From: Jaapia argillacea MUCL 33604
Taxonomy: Eukaryota > Basidiomycota > Agaricomycetes > Jaapiales > Jaapiaceae
Assembly: GCA_000697665.1 (NCBI GenBank)
Contig: KL197717.1
Coordinates: 630,095 to 694,094, forward strand
DNA length: 64,000 nt
Direction of reading: 5' to 3'
Shown: positions 47,502 through 59,119 of the stretch, in pieces
How positions within the stretch are numbered: the first letter of the stretch is position 1
How the letters are laid out: the number at the start of each line of letters is the position of its first letter
The notes under the pieces: model-generated
Databases searched by the model: none
What the model saw: the letters and a program-made list of their open reading frames with translations, nothing else
What the model was told of the DNA's origin: nothing
Made by a program: the position numbers and the translations under genes

Positions 47502-47561
47502 ACCTATGAGATACCCCAATATGTCGATCGCTAGATCAACTTATTGGGGTATCTCATAGGT
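47502..47561. repeat. perfect 20-bp inverted repeat with 20-nt loop
   Basis: Arms at 47502-47521 (ACCTATGAGATACCCCAATA) and 47542-47561 are exact reverse complements, separated by 20 nt that include CGATCGCTAGATC. The other duplication arm lacks this sequence: homology stops at CCAGGAACC beside the hairpin, so it arose or was inserted here. Confidence 0.9.
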
Positions 47562-47812
47562 TCCTGGTCACCAGCGTAGCTCTCCTTGAAGATGTACAAG
47601 AGGATACCAGCGGTCGATTGACTTGTGAGCAACTTGTGAGGATACTATTCTCTGACCGCCGATCGTCGACGATCACTGCAGGCAGGAGGGTCTGGAATGA
47701 CGAGTCATTGCTTCGATCGGCGCAGCTTGAATGATCCTTCCAAATCCGGTCGCCCTGTCGATGTTCAACCTTCGCTGTTTGCACCCCAATCCTGACCCCT
47801 AAGTAATAAAAA

Positions 47813-48243
47813 AAAAAGGACTAGCGAGCAACGAGAAGTTTCTGATCAGTGCAAGATTTCAACCCATACGAGTAATGACGTTACGGCCGACATATAGACT
47901 CATATTCCTGCTTGTGATACGGCCCATACATTGAGCCCCGCTACATAAAGCAACCATGTGAATCGCTGCAAGGCGACTGTGGCATGAAATATTTTATCGA
48001 CCAGATACAATACGACTAGAGGTGTATGATGGGTGACAGTCAACACGAAGTAGTCACTCGGGTACAGAAAATATGGAACAAAGTCCGATGATGCAAGTCC
48101 AAATCGTCAATCCATGAGTTGTCCGTGTCCTTGCAGAGAGGTCATAAGAAATTGAGTGACTTCGAACCAATCGACAGTCAAGCAGAAAGCGGTGAAATTT
48201 GGCTAGCCAATGAGTCCAATTCTGATCAGGCAATTGCTATCCC
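47813..48243. other. intergenic, about 430 bp
   Basis: Lies between the left duplication arm and the 3' end of the peptide-synthetase-like gene. It must hold that gene's transcription end. A ten-base A run occurs at 47809-47818. Nothing else was recognised. Confidence 0.4.
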
Positions 48244-51200
48244 TCAATGATGTCGCTCCATCTCGATAATGCTGGGTAGGAGTCGAGTGGATGAGGGGTT
48301 TGACTTCAAGCCCGCTAGGAGAGGGTATGCGTCGAGGGACCGAGCCGGCCAGCCCGTGTAAACGCAACCCGATTCGGCTGTTTCTCCAGAGGTGAGAAGG
48401 GTATGCTCCAGAAGCATTGAATTGTCCTCCATCGAGGCGCCGGAGAGCAGTCGGGAACCGGTGCGAAGCGCACATCTGGAATCATGACATGAGAAGGATA
48501 TGAAGGCATGAACACTGAGCACTCACGAGTTCCCTATTTTCAGGGTATGGAGGGAGAATTTTCCTCGCGAATTGATATGAGCGACGACCGAGCAATCGTC
48601 TAAAGCCACTCTGTCACCCAACTGGACGAGATCTGGCTCCGTCATCAAGCCTACTCTACCACCAGCAAATATCGCACAATCTCTTCCCATCTTAGCGCCC
48701 ATAGCGCGGAAGAGCCACACAATATAGGCAGAGCCAGTGATGTTACCCAAGATACCACCATTTCCGAAGGCTCGATAGAGAGTGCGAGAGAGGACGAGAT
48801 GTAGTTGCCAACGTTGGGAGTATGAACTCTTGTCCCAATCGTAGCTTCCCTCCTGCCGACGACCGATAAGCACCCACTTAGTCGCGAGTACCCAACCAAT
48901 GGCGAGCCAAGTCTGAATGTGAAGGGCGACGACGAAAAATGAGGCGATCAGACCATACAAAGTGAAAACCTGATACCAAGTGTTATCGAAAATGTGGAGT
49001 TGCGGGAGGTGAATGCGGATTTCGTTCAGGATCTGGGTGCAGAAAACGGCGGGTATCGACCAGTACCCGGCTGATCCACCGGCGACGAGGAGGTTGATGA
49101 AGATGATCAAAGGAAGAGGAAGGACATAATAGGAAGCATCATGCTCGTAAAATGCCTTTCCGAAGGGGCTCATCGTGCTTCCGCCCACATCTTTGTGAGG
49201 CTTCGTGAAACACACCGCCTGTCCATGCTCAACTCCCATCCAAACCGAACCATCTCCATAAGAGCCATTACGGACACCCATGGCTCCGGAACCCATCACA
49301 GTACGCCGACCAACTCGAGTCCCAGGTAGCAATACAACGCGATCGGCAATCATCGCACCATCGGCGATGGTCACTCTCGCAGACCCAGTCGCGTCGGTGG
49401 TGAATATTTCGGAGCGGGATCCAAAGACAACGTCGTCCCCAATCTCGAGGAGCTCAGGATCGGGGCAGTAGACACCAGACCCTGGCCAATAAACCCGTTT
49501 CCCCACTTTGGCGCCCATTGCTCGCATGACCACCGATACCATCTCGTAATGACTTCCCAGAATATCAAACGTACGACACAGAGCCTGTTGTGAAAGTAGG
49601 TTTTCGCTGATATGGCGCCGAAGGAGTGACCACTGGCTCGCATCAAACATCGACCCCTCAGTGTTCAACCCCATCAGCCGCTTGACGATGATACCGAGCA
49701 AGGTTTGGATGAGAGGAGGGATGATGATCCTAATGATGCGCGCAAGCGAATGCCACATAATCCGTTGGGGGGAAGCGAACCACTTGATGACGGTTTCCAA
49801 GGAATTCAGACCGGCGTTGTTCATCGTCTGTGTCAACAGCGCGAAAAGTGCGGCGAACCATGGAATGTAGGAGATGAAGGTGACCACGAAAATGATGGGC
49901 ATAGCGACGAAGATTTGGAGAGCCCAATGAGGTTTGACAAAGTTGGTTCGGTTATAGCCAGCATGATTCTTGGGGACGGGCTCGTCATAGGACGAAGCGT
50001 GAGGACCGTATACAGCGCCATCAGGGATGACAGCACCAGGAGAGATCTGAGTGTAGGTGTTCAAAACCGCTCCCTTCCCAACGACGATCCTATCCAACCG
50101 GAAGTACCCATCTCGCTCAACACAAAAACCTCTCAAAAGAGCCCTATCGATCCTTGCACCATCGTGGATCGTCAACAAGTCATACTCACCCAACTTGGCC
50201 ATCTTGTCAATCTTGACATCCCTCCCAATTTTCGCGCCCAATAATCGGTAATAGGTCAACTCTAACCATGGATGCATCGCAAAGATACCACGGCCTGCAA
50301 CCCGGATGAACTGATTAGTGATCCACCACCGAAGATGATAGTTGCTCCAAAATCTGTAGACGCCGGGTTTGTATCTCCCAATGACGATCCACTTGACCGC
50401 AATCGCCGCGAGAGGGAACAAGACTCGAGCAATCAACCTAGCAGCGATGATAGCCGTCATTAACGACCCAATCCTCTCCCAATAAGTCCCGTTGATGAAA
50501 CGAGACATGGCTGCGAGGATGAAAACGATGGCCGTCCAGGTCATGGCTGCCTTGAGGGGATAGAAGAATATGACCGGAATGGCCTGGACGAGCAAAGGTA
50601 TAGGATGAGTCTGCCTCCTTCCTTTATCCTCTCTTTCGAAGGTGAAGGCGAGAGTCTCCGAGTCCAAAGCGTCGCTACTCCAATTCGGACTCCCAATGAA
50701 CTTTTCCGATCCAAGAGCCGTCGCAGTCGCAACAGCAGTCTTCGACATGGCATCCTGCATCTCAGCATCAACAAGAGTCGCGATGCCATTGATGGTGCTA
50801 TAATTGAAAATCGAGGAAACCTTCAAACTAGCGCCCGTCTCCTTTCGAATGAAATGGGCGAGTCGACCGAGGAGTAACGAGTTCCCTCCAATGAGGAAGA
50901 AATCCGAATCGCCAGTGATCTCTCCAGGGTCGCGTTCCAACAACCTCGCAACTATATCCCTGACCATCAAAGCACGACTGGACATGATCGAAAATTGACG
51001 GTGCTTGATCTGCCTATCCATCAATTCCCAATCCACCTGCCCATCAACGGTCCTCGAAAACACATCCTGAACGACGTGGATGGGGTTAGGCACGCAATAA
51101 CCATGCAAAACCCGCAACAATCGGTCGGTGATGATATTGGCGTCCAATCCAATTTCGGGGAGGACACCAACGAGAGCCTCGAGTGATCCATCTCTCTTCA

Positions 51201-53286
51201 TCCTAACGGCAACCTCTTGAACACCCGAAATCTGCTCCAACATCCTTCCCACTCGAGGTACGTCCAGCGATACCCCAGTACACGATATCGGGTCAGAATG
51301 CCTCGCATGTCTCCTGGGGGCCTGAGCTTCGAAGTGCCTCGAGTAAACAGGCAAATCATCCGAAACGGTTCCCAGACCTAACCTCGTCGCCAACTTGATT
51401 CTCAAAGGTTTCCCAGCCGCGTTCTTAGGCAAGTCTTCCATATAAACGATCAAGAAGGGCCATTTCGAAGGGTGGAGAGCATCTCTCAACAATTCCTGCA
51501 ACTCCGCGATGCCGATACGAGGTCGTGTATGGGCGGGGACGACGACCAAGCCGATGGTTTCCTGCAAGACGTCATGGTCGACGGAGAAAGCCAACACAGC
51601 CACCAAACGATCTTGAGCGACCTGAAGGACGGCTTCTTCAATCTCGAAAGGGGATATAACTTCACCCCCTTTATTGATGATCTCTTTTGAGCGACCAGTG
51701 ATGTAGAGGTATCCATCCTCATCCATATACCCAAGATCACCCGAGTCGAACCAACCCTGGCTCGAGAATGCCGACGTATCGAGGGGCACACGAGGATCAG
51801 GGGAGATTTCGTATCCTTCAAACGTCGGTAACCCTCGAATGCAAACAGCCCCCACCTCTCTCATCTTACATTCCAACTCCGTATTGCCAGGTTGTCGGAT
51901 ACTCAAATGAGGTCCACAAGCGATACCGGAGCAACCGGGGCGATCGAGGGCGTAAGAAGTCGGGGGGGATGCTATAGGCATACATTCCGTCATTCCGTAG
52001 GATGGTAGGATGGTAGCGCCGAATGTGGAGCGGAGAGATGTAGCGAGGGTCGGGAGGAGACCTCCCGCTGCGTTTGCGATCATGCGTAGTTTGATGGAGG
52101 ATTTTGGGAATGGGGACGGTGCGGAGGAGAGGATGGCATGATGCATTGTTGGTGCGGCATAATACCTGCGATGTGATCGGAAACCGTTGGTGGAGAGCGA
52201 ACGATAATGAGGGAATAGATATAAAAGTGATTAGGAGGGACCAATCTTCCGACAAGAGGGAAAAGGAAACTAACCATGTTGCACCGCGCTCGATGATGAT
52301 AGGCCAGAAGGCCTGAGCATCAAATCCCGTGCACATGATTGCACTCCCACCCGAGAACATGGGTGCCAACAAGTTACGGACGATACCGCCGACATGGAAC
52401 AAAGGCATCATGTTCACTTGAAAGGAATGAATGAGTACGGTGGTCACATAGCCAACAGAGCAAGGAAAAGACATACTGTTGACATCTTCTTGGCGGAGAT
52501 CCCATGATTTAATGACACAGCATGTCCCAACAATCAAGGATCGCAGAGAATATGGGACTACCTGTGTATGTATGCGTGGTCAAGTCCATCGGTACAGAAC
52601 TGAAAACCCGAGCGGCTTACCTTCTTCTTTCCACTCGTTCCTGAGGTATGCAAAACCAAGCTCTGATCATTCAAGCTATGTAATTTAGAGGGGTAACGTC
52701 GTCTTTTCCTTGGAAGGACACCCAAAGTCCGTTCATCGTCATTTTCCTCCATGACGTCCATATCAAACAAACCAACAGGACCGTTCGTCCTCCCGTGTAC
52801 AAGAATAATCTCACAGTTCAAACGCCTCCTCAGCTCCCGCAACTCCAAGCGGTCAGCCGCATCCGACGTAGTGATGACCGCCTTTGCCCGTAAGTTCCTA
52901 GCATCTTCGAACAGCTCCGTCGGTGTACACGAGGAGTTGACAGGAGCGCACGTGTGGTACGCTGCTACCGCCAGCAAAGCCAGAGCGTTCTCGGGGCCAG
53001 TGGGCAAGACGACCATGACCCTGTCATTAGGACCCAGCGGCGTGCCATGCAAGGTCGATGTTGGCAGGCAGAAATTAGAGATGAAATGGTGTAGAGTGTT
53101 ATGGGATAGAGGGGGTTGTGAAGGCTCAGGGGACCAGAGAGCGGGGCTGTCTGTGGAACAAAGACAGTCGAGTAGGGTGTTGTATCGACCAGACTGGAAC
53201 AGGTGGTCTGCTAGGTGGTCGCCCAGGGAAGAGCCATGCGGAGGGGCAGGCAGGGTGTGCAGAAAGCAAAGGGGAGTGTTCATCAT
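48244..53286 (-). CDS. membrane peptide-synthetase-like protein: adenylation, carrier and three beta-helix domains
   Basis: Five exons (53286-52621, 52561-52477, 52416-52275, 52165-48527, 48475-48244) total 4764 nt, 1587 aa. Residues about 20-550 are an AMP-binding adenylation domain: LVLHTSGTSGKKKV (phosphate loop), MMPLFHVGGI, SYGMTECMPIASPP, GWFDSGDLGYMDEDGYLYIT, GRSKEIINKGGEVISPFEIE and the catalytic-lysine motif PKNAAGKPLRIK. A second short alpha/beta unit follows (about 595-680), then a carrier domain (DSDFFLIGGNSLLLGRL, Ser near 726). The last 800 residues alternate membrane helices with three left-handed beta-helix (hexapeptide) units near 945-1025, 1190-1300 and 1460-1560, each opening RxxGAKxG. 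No condensation or thioesterase domain is seen. This is the layout of epsilon-poly-lysine synthetase (Pls) and related 'NRPS terminal domain' proteins. Monomer and product are unknown. Confidence 0.85.
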
Positions 53287-54719
53287 GACCGTGAAAGTCG
53301 AGTCGTAAAAGAAAGGAGTTCCCTTCCTTGTGGAAACGAAAGGAGTGATAGGGGATATAACCTTGACAAAAGAATGGGGTAGCGACAGGAAGCGCTTGGA
53401 TGCGGGGAAGCAGAATTGTGCTGTTCGCCACCTGGAATGTTTTCAACCGGTTTTCATTCTCCGTAACATTATCCACTTCGGGCCAGCCAACATCCCAATA
53501 CTTGTCAATCATTTCGAGGCCTAGAAACGTCATCTTTGCACGTTCACGCAGGCCAAAACACACCGCATTGTGATTCGAATACCCACTTGGCTCTTCGGGT
53601 CTGTTGTTCGCAGCCAGAAGCATCCATCAAGCCTGGAAGGCTCACTTTTGTGGCATGGATTGTATACGTCCTAAACGCCAACGCAATGAAACGTGCCCTA
53701 AAAAGACAAGAACCTGGCAACGGGGAGATGTATGTTCCACTTCGAGGCTTCATTTAGGCTGTGTTATTGCAGATCCCGTCGGATAAAATGCAAAAGCTGT
53801 CAAAGGGAAGCAAAGCGGTCCTTGGCGCACAGCCACATCCTTTTGACTTATGCGCGTCTCTACGTAAGCTCTTTCATATTTTAGCACACCGCGAAGCGTT
53901 CCCTGCCGCATCGTGTTCACGAAGGGCACCATGCTCCGACCCAGCGAACACCGTTCCGAGGCGGTGAGAGGGATGATTACGAATATGTGGACTTCGAGCG
54001 TGAATGTCCGTTGGATAGGAGCATGGAAGGGTACTAAGTACGTACAGATGTTGGAGGATGATGGGTATTCAAAGGTGGAGTCGAAGACATCGCCGAGCAG
54101 CAAGTCTTCGCTGGGTATGTAGGCGCATGGAAGGGCACTAAGTACGTCCATATGATGGAGGATTATGGGTATTCAATATTCAAGGCATAGACGGTGGAAT
54201 CGAAGATGTCGACTCTCATTATCGTCAGTAGCCTCCAAATCGCTAGTCTTGCACTCAACTCGAATAATCCCTACATTGCAATTGCTGAAACACATCGACA
54301 AAAGACTAAACGACAGCAACAACGGAGAGGGGGAAAAAAACAGAAAAATCCAGCCAAAACTCAACACAATCATAAAACCGTCGTCAATGAAACTACTGTA
54401 ACTAGCAATGATAGGGGGTCGTGAATGGGTAATGCAATCGTGAACACAGTATGGATATAAGAAAGAGATGCAAGTTGTGAAAAGAAAAAAGGAAAGACAA
54501 TAGGATTGGATGCGATGCGACGATCGAGGAATCTTGAATTGCAGGGATTATTCAATGAAAAGATTCGAGTAGAGTGGGCACTCCTTGGAATATGCAATAG
54601 GTGCGCGGTGAAGACGAGGAGGAGCGGGGGAAGGGGGCAATCGTATGAAGAGAGATAGTAATGTGCTGATCAAGTGATGAAGGAACGGGAGGAAAAGGTG
54701 AATGCAAACAGGTCCAAAT
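53287..54719. other. intergenic, about 1.4 kb, with a duplicated segment
   Basis: Lies between the start of the peptide-synthetase-like gene and the 3' end of the Rrm4-like gene, both on the minus strand. The synthetase promoter must be near 53300-53500. A minus-strand open frame of 133 codons (53750-54151) has no recognised domain and overlaps a direct repeat. A-rich sequence fills 54300-54410. Confidence 0.45.
54021..54213. repeat. imperfect tandem duplication, units offset by 103 bp
   Basis: GCATGGAAGGG-ACTAAGTACGT-CA-ATG-TGGAGGAT-ATGGGTATTCAA occurs at 54021-54075 and again at 54124-54178, and both go on into a G-TGGA-TCGAAGA segment. About 9 in 10 bases agree in the first 55. The second unit has an extra 20 nt before the last part. 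Confidence 0.75.
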
Positions 54720-57627
54720 CTATTTACCAACAGGTTGTAATAACTGCGCCTTTTCCTTCAGCACCCCTGGATAGCTATTCATGAGATGTGCAAGCGATCG
54801 CAAATCTTCTTGATCAAGGAGTGCAATCGTAAGCTTGGGAGCACCCTTGACGCCGAAAGACTTGATAACTCGGAACCTGACAAACCATGGTTCAGTAAAA
54901 CGATCCAACAACGACAACGATACAAAGGGTCCGACTCACAGTTTATCTCCGAGAGTCTGTTTCTGCTGTTGAATAGGCTTGTCTAACAACGAGTTGATGA
55001 ACTCGTCAGTGGCCTTTGACACAAGAGGGTCAGCCTTGGCCAAAGGTAAGCCAGTAGCAGAAGGCGAGTTCGCAAGCCTAATAATCTCCGCTGCAGGCAA
55101 CCGCGCAAGCGACGCGATAGTATACGTCCCAGGCGACGCCACCGAACCAGACGAAGGAGTAACAGGCGCAGGCGAAGCAGCAGTCGAAGGTCCTCGTGAC
55201 GATAAATCCGGCGTTCGTGGACTCTCCACAAGAGTCGTAGACGTCGACACCTTCCTAGCAATAGGCGTAACAGGAACCGGAATAGGCGAAGCTTCAGGTT
55301 CATCTTCATCCCCATCATCACTCTCCAACACCAACTTCGCATCAGCTACTTTCGCCCTCAAAACTTCCACATTAAACAAACACATCGCCCTCTCCCTCTT
55401 TGGCAGACTCATCAACAAATCGGTCAAGTCTTTTTGTCGTGAAGACTCCAGTTTGCTGACCGCTAACAACATACGTTCTTTCTCCGATGTGGGTTGTGCG
55501 ACTGAGCCTGATGGGGAGGAGGTACGAGGAGGTGTAGAGAGGGATGCAGAGACTGATATTGGGGTAGAAGGGTGCTCTGGAGCCGATGCCGTTGCGTTGA
55601 AAGTATTGGGATCCAGTAAACCATTGGAATCCTGCGAAGCAACAGGCGAAGGAGACTTTTCCGGCGTCTCCCCTCTTCTCTTGACGCGCAACGCAATTTG
55701 CGCCGATCGGACTTGATCTGATAACTTGTGAGGGTCTTGGATACCAGTGACGACATCGCTGAGGGAGAGTCCAACAATGGACTCTACGAGCGAATCGACC
55801 TCGTCAGAGGGAACGCTATCCATAGCTTTGATTCGCCGACTGAGTTCGCCTGTGAGAACTTCTTTCCGAACGACTGGAGACAGAGCTGCCAACTCGTCGT
55901 AACGCATTGGCAAGTTCAATGTGCCGGCAAGCGCAGCCTAACCCCAGAAAAACACATCAGCCGGGACCCCACACAAGGAGAAAAGACCCACATTATAATA
56001 ACTCCCACTGCCCCTCCTCAACCTCTGTTGTTCTCCAAGCGGACTCCCAGGTCCTGAACCTAAAAGACTTCCACTCCCACCCAACCTAGGACTAGTCCAG
56101 CCACCACCAAGATAACTATCCCCAGCTTCACTAGCAGTCGGACTAGTAGCCCCACTCGCACTTCTCGGATGACCGTTTTGACCACCGAAACGTTGAGCTA
56201 GTTTTTCTTGACGGAGTTGTTTGGGTTCGTGAAGACGGACTACGATGGGTTTGGAACCGATGACTACACCGTTCATTGCGTGGAGGGCGGCGGCGGCTGG
56301 GCAGGCAGGGTTATGGGTGTGAGTGTGAGTTTGGGGAAAGAAGGAGTGAGATTCGGATTGCGATTGGAGGTGGAAGGGGAGGCAAGTACCTTGGTCGGGC
56401 TGTTGGTAGGATACGAATCCGAATCCACGAGAATCGCCGCTTTCGTTACGCATCACTCGGGCACTACTGATCGTGAGCTCCAGCCGATTGGTATCGAACA
56501 TCTTACATACCTGACAATTTGTCCAAACTGTGAAAAACGGACGGAGTGAAACGAGATTCAAACCGAGTAAAGGAGAACGGAACGCACGTGGCGGAAATGG
56601 GAGAACAAGGCATTAGAATCTATATCTGCATCGAGGTTCTGAAAGCGGAGTTCAGCATCAGATCGTGTGGCAATAATAAAAGGTATACCTTGATGAACAA
56701 ATTGCAAGGATCGATGAGCCCGCTATGGCTTCCTTGAGATAACTGTACTTGTTGACCAGGTCCGTGTATGAATGGTACAACAGGTGGTCGAGACGGGTAT
56801 GAAGGTCGAGGAGGGGAATACTGCGACTGCATTAGAAACAGCACGTCAACCAAACCGGAACCGGGGATAGTGATGGCACAACAGGGATGACGAGAGGAAA
56901 CAACAAACGTACCTGAGTGGGAGAGTAAGGGTATACAGCACCACTAGGCACAAAAGCCGGTGCACTTGGACTAAACTCTGAAGCGTTGGACCCAGCCCTT
57001 CGTTGCTGGTACATCTGGACAACGATATTATATCCCTCGACATCGGCGCAATGCATAGCTTCTTCTGCAACCCTGGCATCTTCCTCTCTCCAAAACTCTA
57101 CAATACCCGTATCCTTCCCAAAACTGGTTGAAGTACGGACGGAGGCGAGGGCGCCGAATGGGCGGAAAAGGTCGTATAGTTGTGAATCGATGTAGCCAGG
57201 AGGGAGTTGTTTGATTAAACGTGGGCAGGCGCTGGGTGGGGGTAGAGGCGTGGGTGGATTCGTGGGTGGGTATGGAGATACGATCAGTAGGACTGGGGGT
57301 GTAACTCCGAGGAGTGGGCGTGACTGAAGAGTAGCCAAGGCCTTTTCGGCTGCAAAAGAACTCTCTTAGTTTTTCTGCAGCCACTCTCGTAAGGTGTGCC
57401 GGCTGTCAACACGTACCCTTGTCTAGAAACTTGAATTCGATGGTCCCGGACAAAGCCACGTTTGATCCATCGCGAGGGATGTTAAGTCTGAAGGGCGCGC
57501 AGGATTGGAGGGAGCCAGCGAGGACTTCGTCTGAGATGTAAGGGGGAAGCCCTGTGACATACAACAGGGGCTCGTGCAAGTAGGGATGAGCGGCGAGTTC
57601 AGGATGAGGGGCGTAATCGGCGGCCAT
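54720..57627 (-). CDS. RNA-binding protein with three RRMs and MLLE-type C terminus (Rrm4-like)
   Basis: A multi-exon minus-strand gene of roughly 800 aa. RRM1: PLLYVTGLPPYISDEVL and SGTIEFKFLDK. RRM2: PRLIKQLPPGYIDSQLYDLF, RPFGALASVRTST, TGIVEFWREEDARVAEEA. RRM3: NLFIKNLDADIDSNALFSHF and DSRGFGFVSYQQPDQ, the best RNP motifs. After a Gly/Ser-rich linker come an MLLE-like helical unit (YDELAALSPVVRKEVLTGEL, VDSLVESIVGLSLSDVV), long disordered parts, and a C-terminal MLLE-like unit (FRVIKSFGVKGAPKL, LLDQEDLRSLAHLMNSYPGV). Three RRMs plus MLLE repeats is the build of Ustilago Rrm4, which rides endosomes and carries mRNAs along hyphae. Six or more introns; start MAADYAPHPELAAHP at 57627. An intron splits RRM3 twice near 56440-56640. 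Confidence 0.78.
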
Positions 57628-58400
57628 CGTTGGTGGTCGTAGGCAGAGAGAAAGAGGGAGAGATGTCTAGATATTTTCCGGTAGTAATTTTGCCTGGGCG
57701 ATGGGGGCTTGAAACACGCCTGCGAGGGTGAGGACAAGAGGACAAGACAGACCTCACGGAACGCGACAGGCAACGACTTGGACCTCCAGAAAAAAGTGCA
57801 ATCACAGTGGCTGCACCCTTACATAACAAAACATGAGGCTGCGGGAATTGCCGCCCTTTGTTCTTGCCTCTTTCTTCCCACCATACTGTCCACACACCGG
57901 TTCCGTCCTCAATTGACCTCTAGTGCTTGAACCTCCTTCAATATGCAGTCCCCCTGCAAGTGAACACTTTCTCTTACTTTTTGTCGTTCCTTTGTATCAC
58001 GGTAACAATTTCGGCGGAATTCCCATCACCGCGGTTGCCAGTGTATGGAACGGTGACTTGCTATGTGCTCGGATGACCGCAATCTACCCAAGCTGCTCTA
58101 TTGTTCGCTTTCGCGCTGTCCTGATGGTCTCTGCTTTGATGTCCCCCCTCTGCACCCTGTCGCTTGCACACCCTGGCTCCTGCTCTACCGCGCCTTTGGT
58201 CTCCTCCCAAATGAAGCGCAGACGCGCAGCCACCCAGCTATGACGCCTTTGGCCGCGTGATCGCCTCGAATGCCTGGAGCTCACAAAGTTTCCTACTCGT
58301 CATCGATGCAGGACCTCCGCAGCCTACATAAAACGGGCCGCGGACCTGCTTAGTGGGGCCATCGCCTACAACCTCCTAGTCTGTCAGACTCGACCATACA
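57628..58400. other. divergent intergenic region, about 770 bp
   Basis: Holds the promoters of the Rrm4-like gene (minus) and the small conserved gene at 58401 (plus). No motif or gene was recognised. Confidence 0.4.
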
Positions 58401-58859
58401 ATGGCATCAAATGTAACCGACAAGATCAAGTACGCATGTTGGTTCATACATGTCCACGAAAGCTGACCATGCTTTTCGGAATTGAGGTCTCTCTTTGGTG
58501 TCGCTCACGGCTTGGGCGACATAGTCCGTGGAAGCTTTATGAACACTCTTGACAAGACTTTCCAATCTTCTTCCTCAGAGGCCCACGGCCCACATGAGGA
58601 TATTATCCAAAAAGGGGTTCAAGAGTTTCGGGATGGCTACAATAAATTATGGGGAAGTAGGCAGGAAGTGGAGGGTCCTACAGAGCCGTCTGCGCAAAGT
58701 GCGCGTCAAACATCGTCATTTCCACCGGCTGGGTGGGAATCTCAAACGAGAGACGGGACTGGCGAGGGAGTTCAGAGAGTGAGTGGGAGACGTGGAGAGG
58801 AAAGCTTTGGCGGAGATGTGAAGGCGAGAGGCAGAGACGGAGGAACTGACGACACGTGA
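58401..58859 (+). CDS. small conserved fungal protein, 133 aa
   Basis: Two exons, 58401-58429 and 58487-58859, make 402 nt. The protein begins MASNVTDKIK and the splice gives DKIKSLFGVAHGLGDIVRGS, then FMNTLDKTFQSSSSEA and DIIQKGVQEFRDGYNKLWG. Short fungal proteins with a helix of the type 'KIKG----VHG-GD-IRG----' followed by a tail of repeated charged segments are common in basidiomycetes; their function is unknown. No signal peptide, membrane helix or catalytic motif is visible. It is hydrophilic, especially the Glu/Arg/Gly-rich last 50 residues. Confidence 0.6.
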
Positions 58860-59119
58860 TTGTCATGGTGTTTGGCGTGGTTCGAAGAGTTTTTGGAGAT
58901 CTATGCAATGAAGGGTTCGGCCCTTCAGAGTATTTTCATGATCACACAACAGATAGTCTTTACTTTCCCTGAAACAATGACGTCGCGACAGTGCTTCTCA
59001 AATAACATGAACAAATGTCCATTTGAGCATCGTTACAACTCAGCCGTTTTCTCCCTCCCAATATTTCCTTCAGCCTCGTGGAGCACGAAAGTTCTGAACC
59101 TGTGCATGAATAGCATGTC

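Larger units (their letters stand above)
45728..47812 (+). repeat. inverted duplication, left arm
   Basis: This block of about 2.1 kb matches the reverse complement of 61945-64000. Examples are YDYQSY-TRDEEGA, GVLGSY-TTP--VGLSNHRD, EFER-LFGGRVYVDFQKGNLYE (in pieces), CPTIYINRRL and the non-coding end around GATCGTCGACGATC near 47665. The match begins near the codon for GGSYDYQSY at about 45728 and ends near TGACCCCTAAG at 47800-47812. Several insertions or losses separate the arms, the largest around 47440-47570. The match probably goes on beyond 64000 on the other side. Confidence 0.85.

Noticed and set aside
48244-53286. Alpha-aminoadipate reductase or carboxylic-acid-reductase-type enzyme
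   Set aside because: There is an adenylation domain and carrier, but no NAD-binding reductase (Rossmann, TGxTGFLG) follows; membrane helices and beta-helix units do.
54979-55716. A 245-codon open frame on the plus strand, opposite the Rrm4-like gene
   Set aside because: It lies entirely over a Ser/Pro-rich coding exon on the other strand, whose composition creates long antisense frames. It has no domain and no splice partners.
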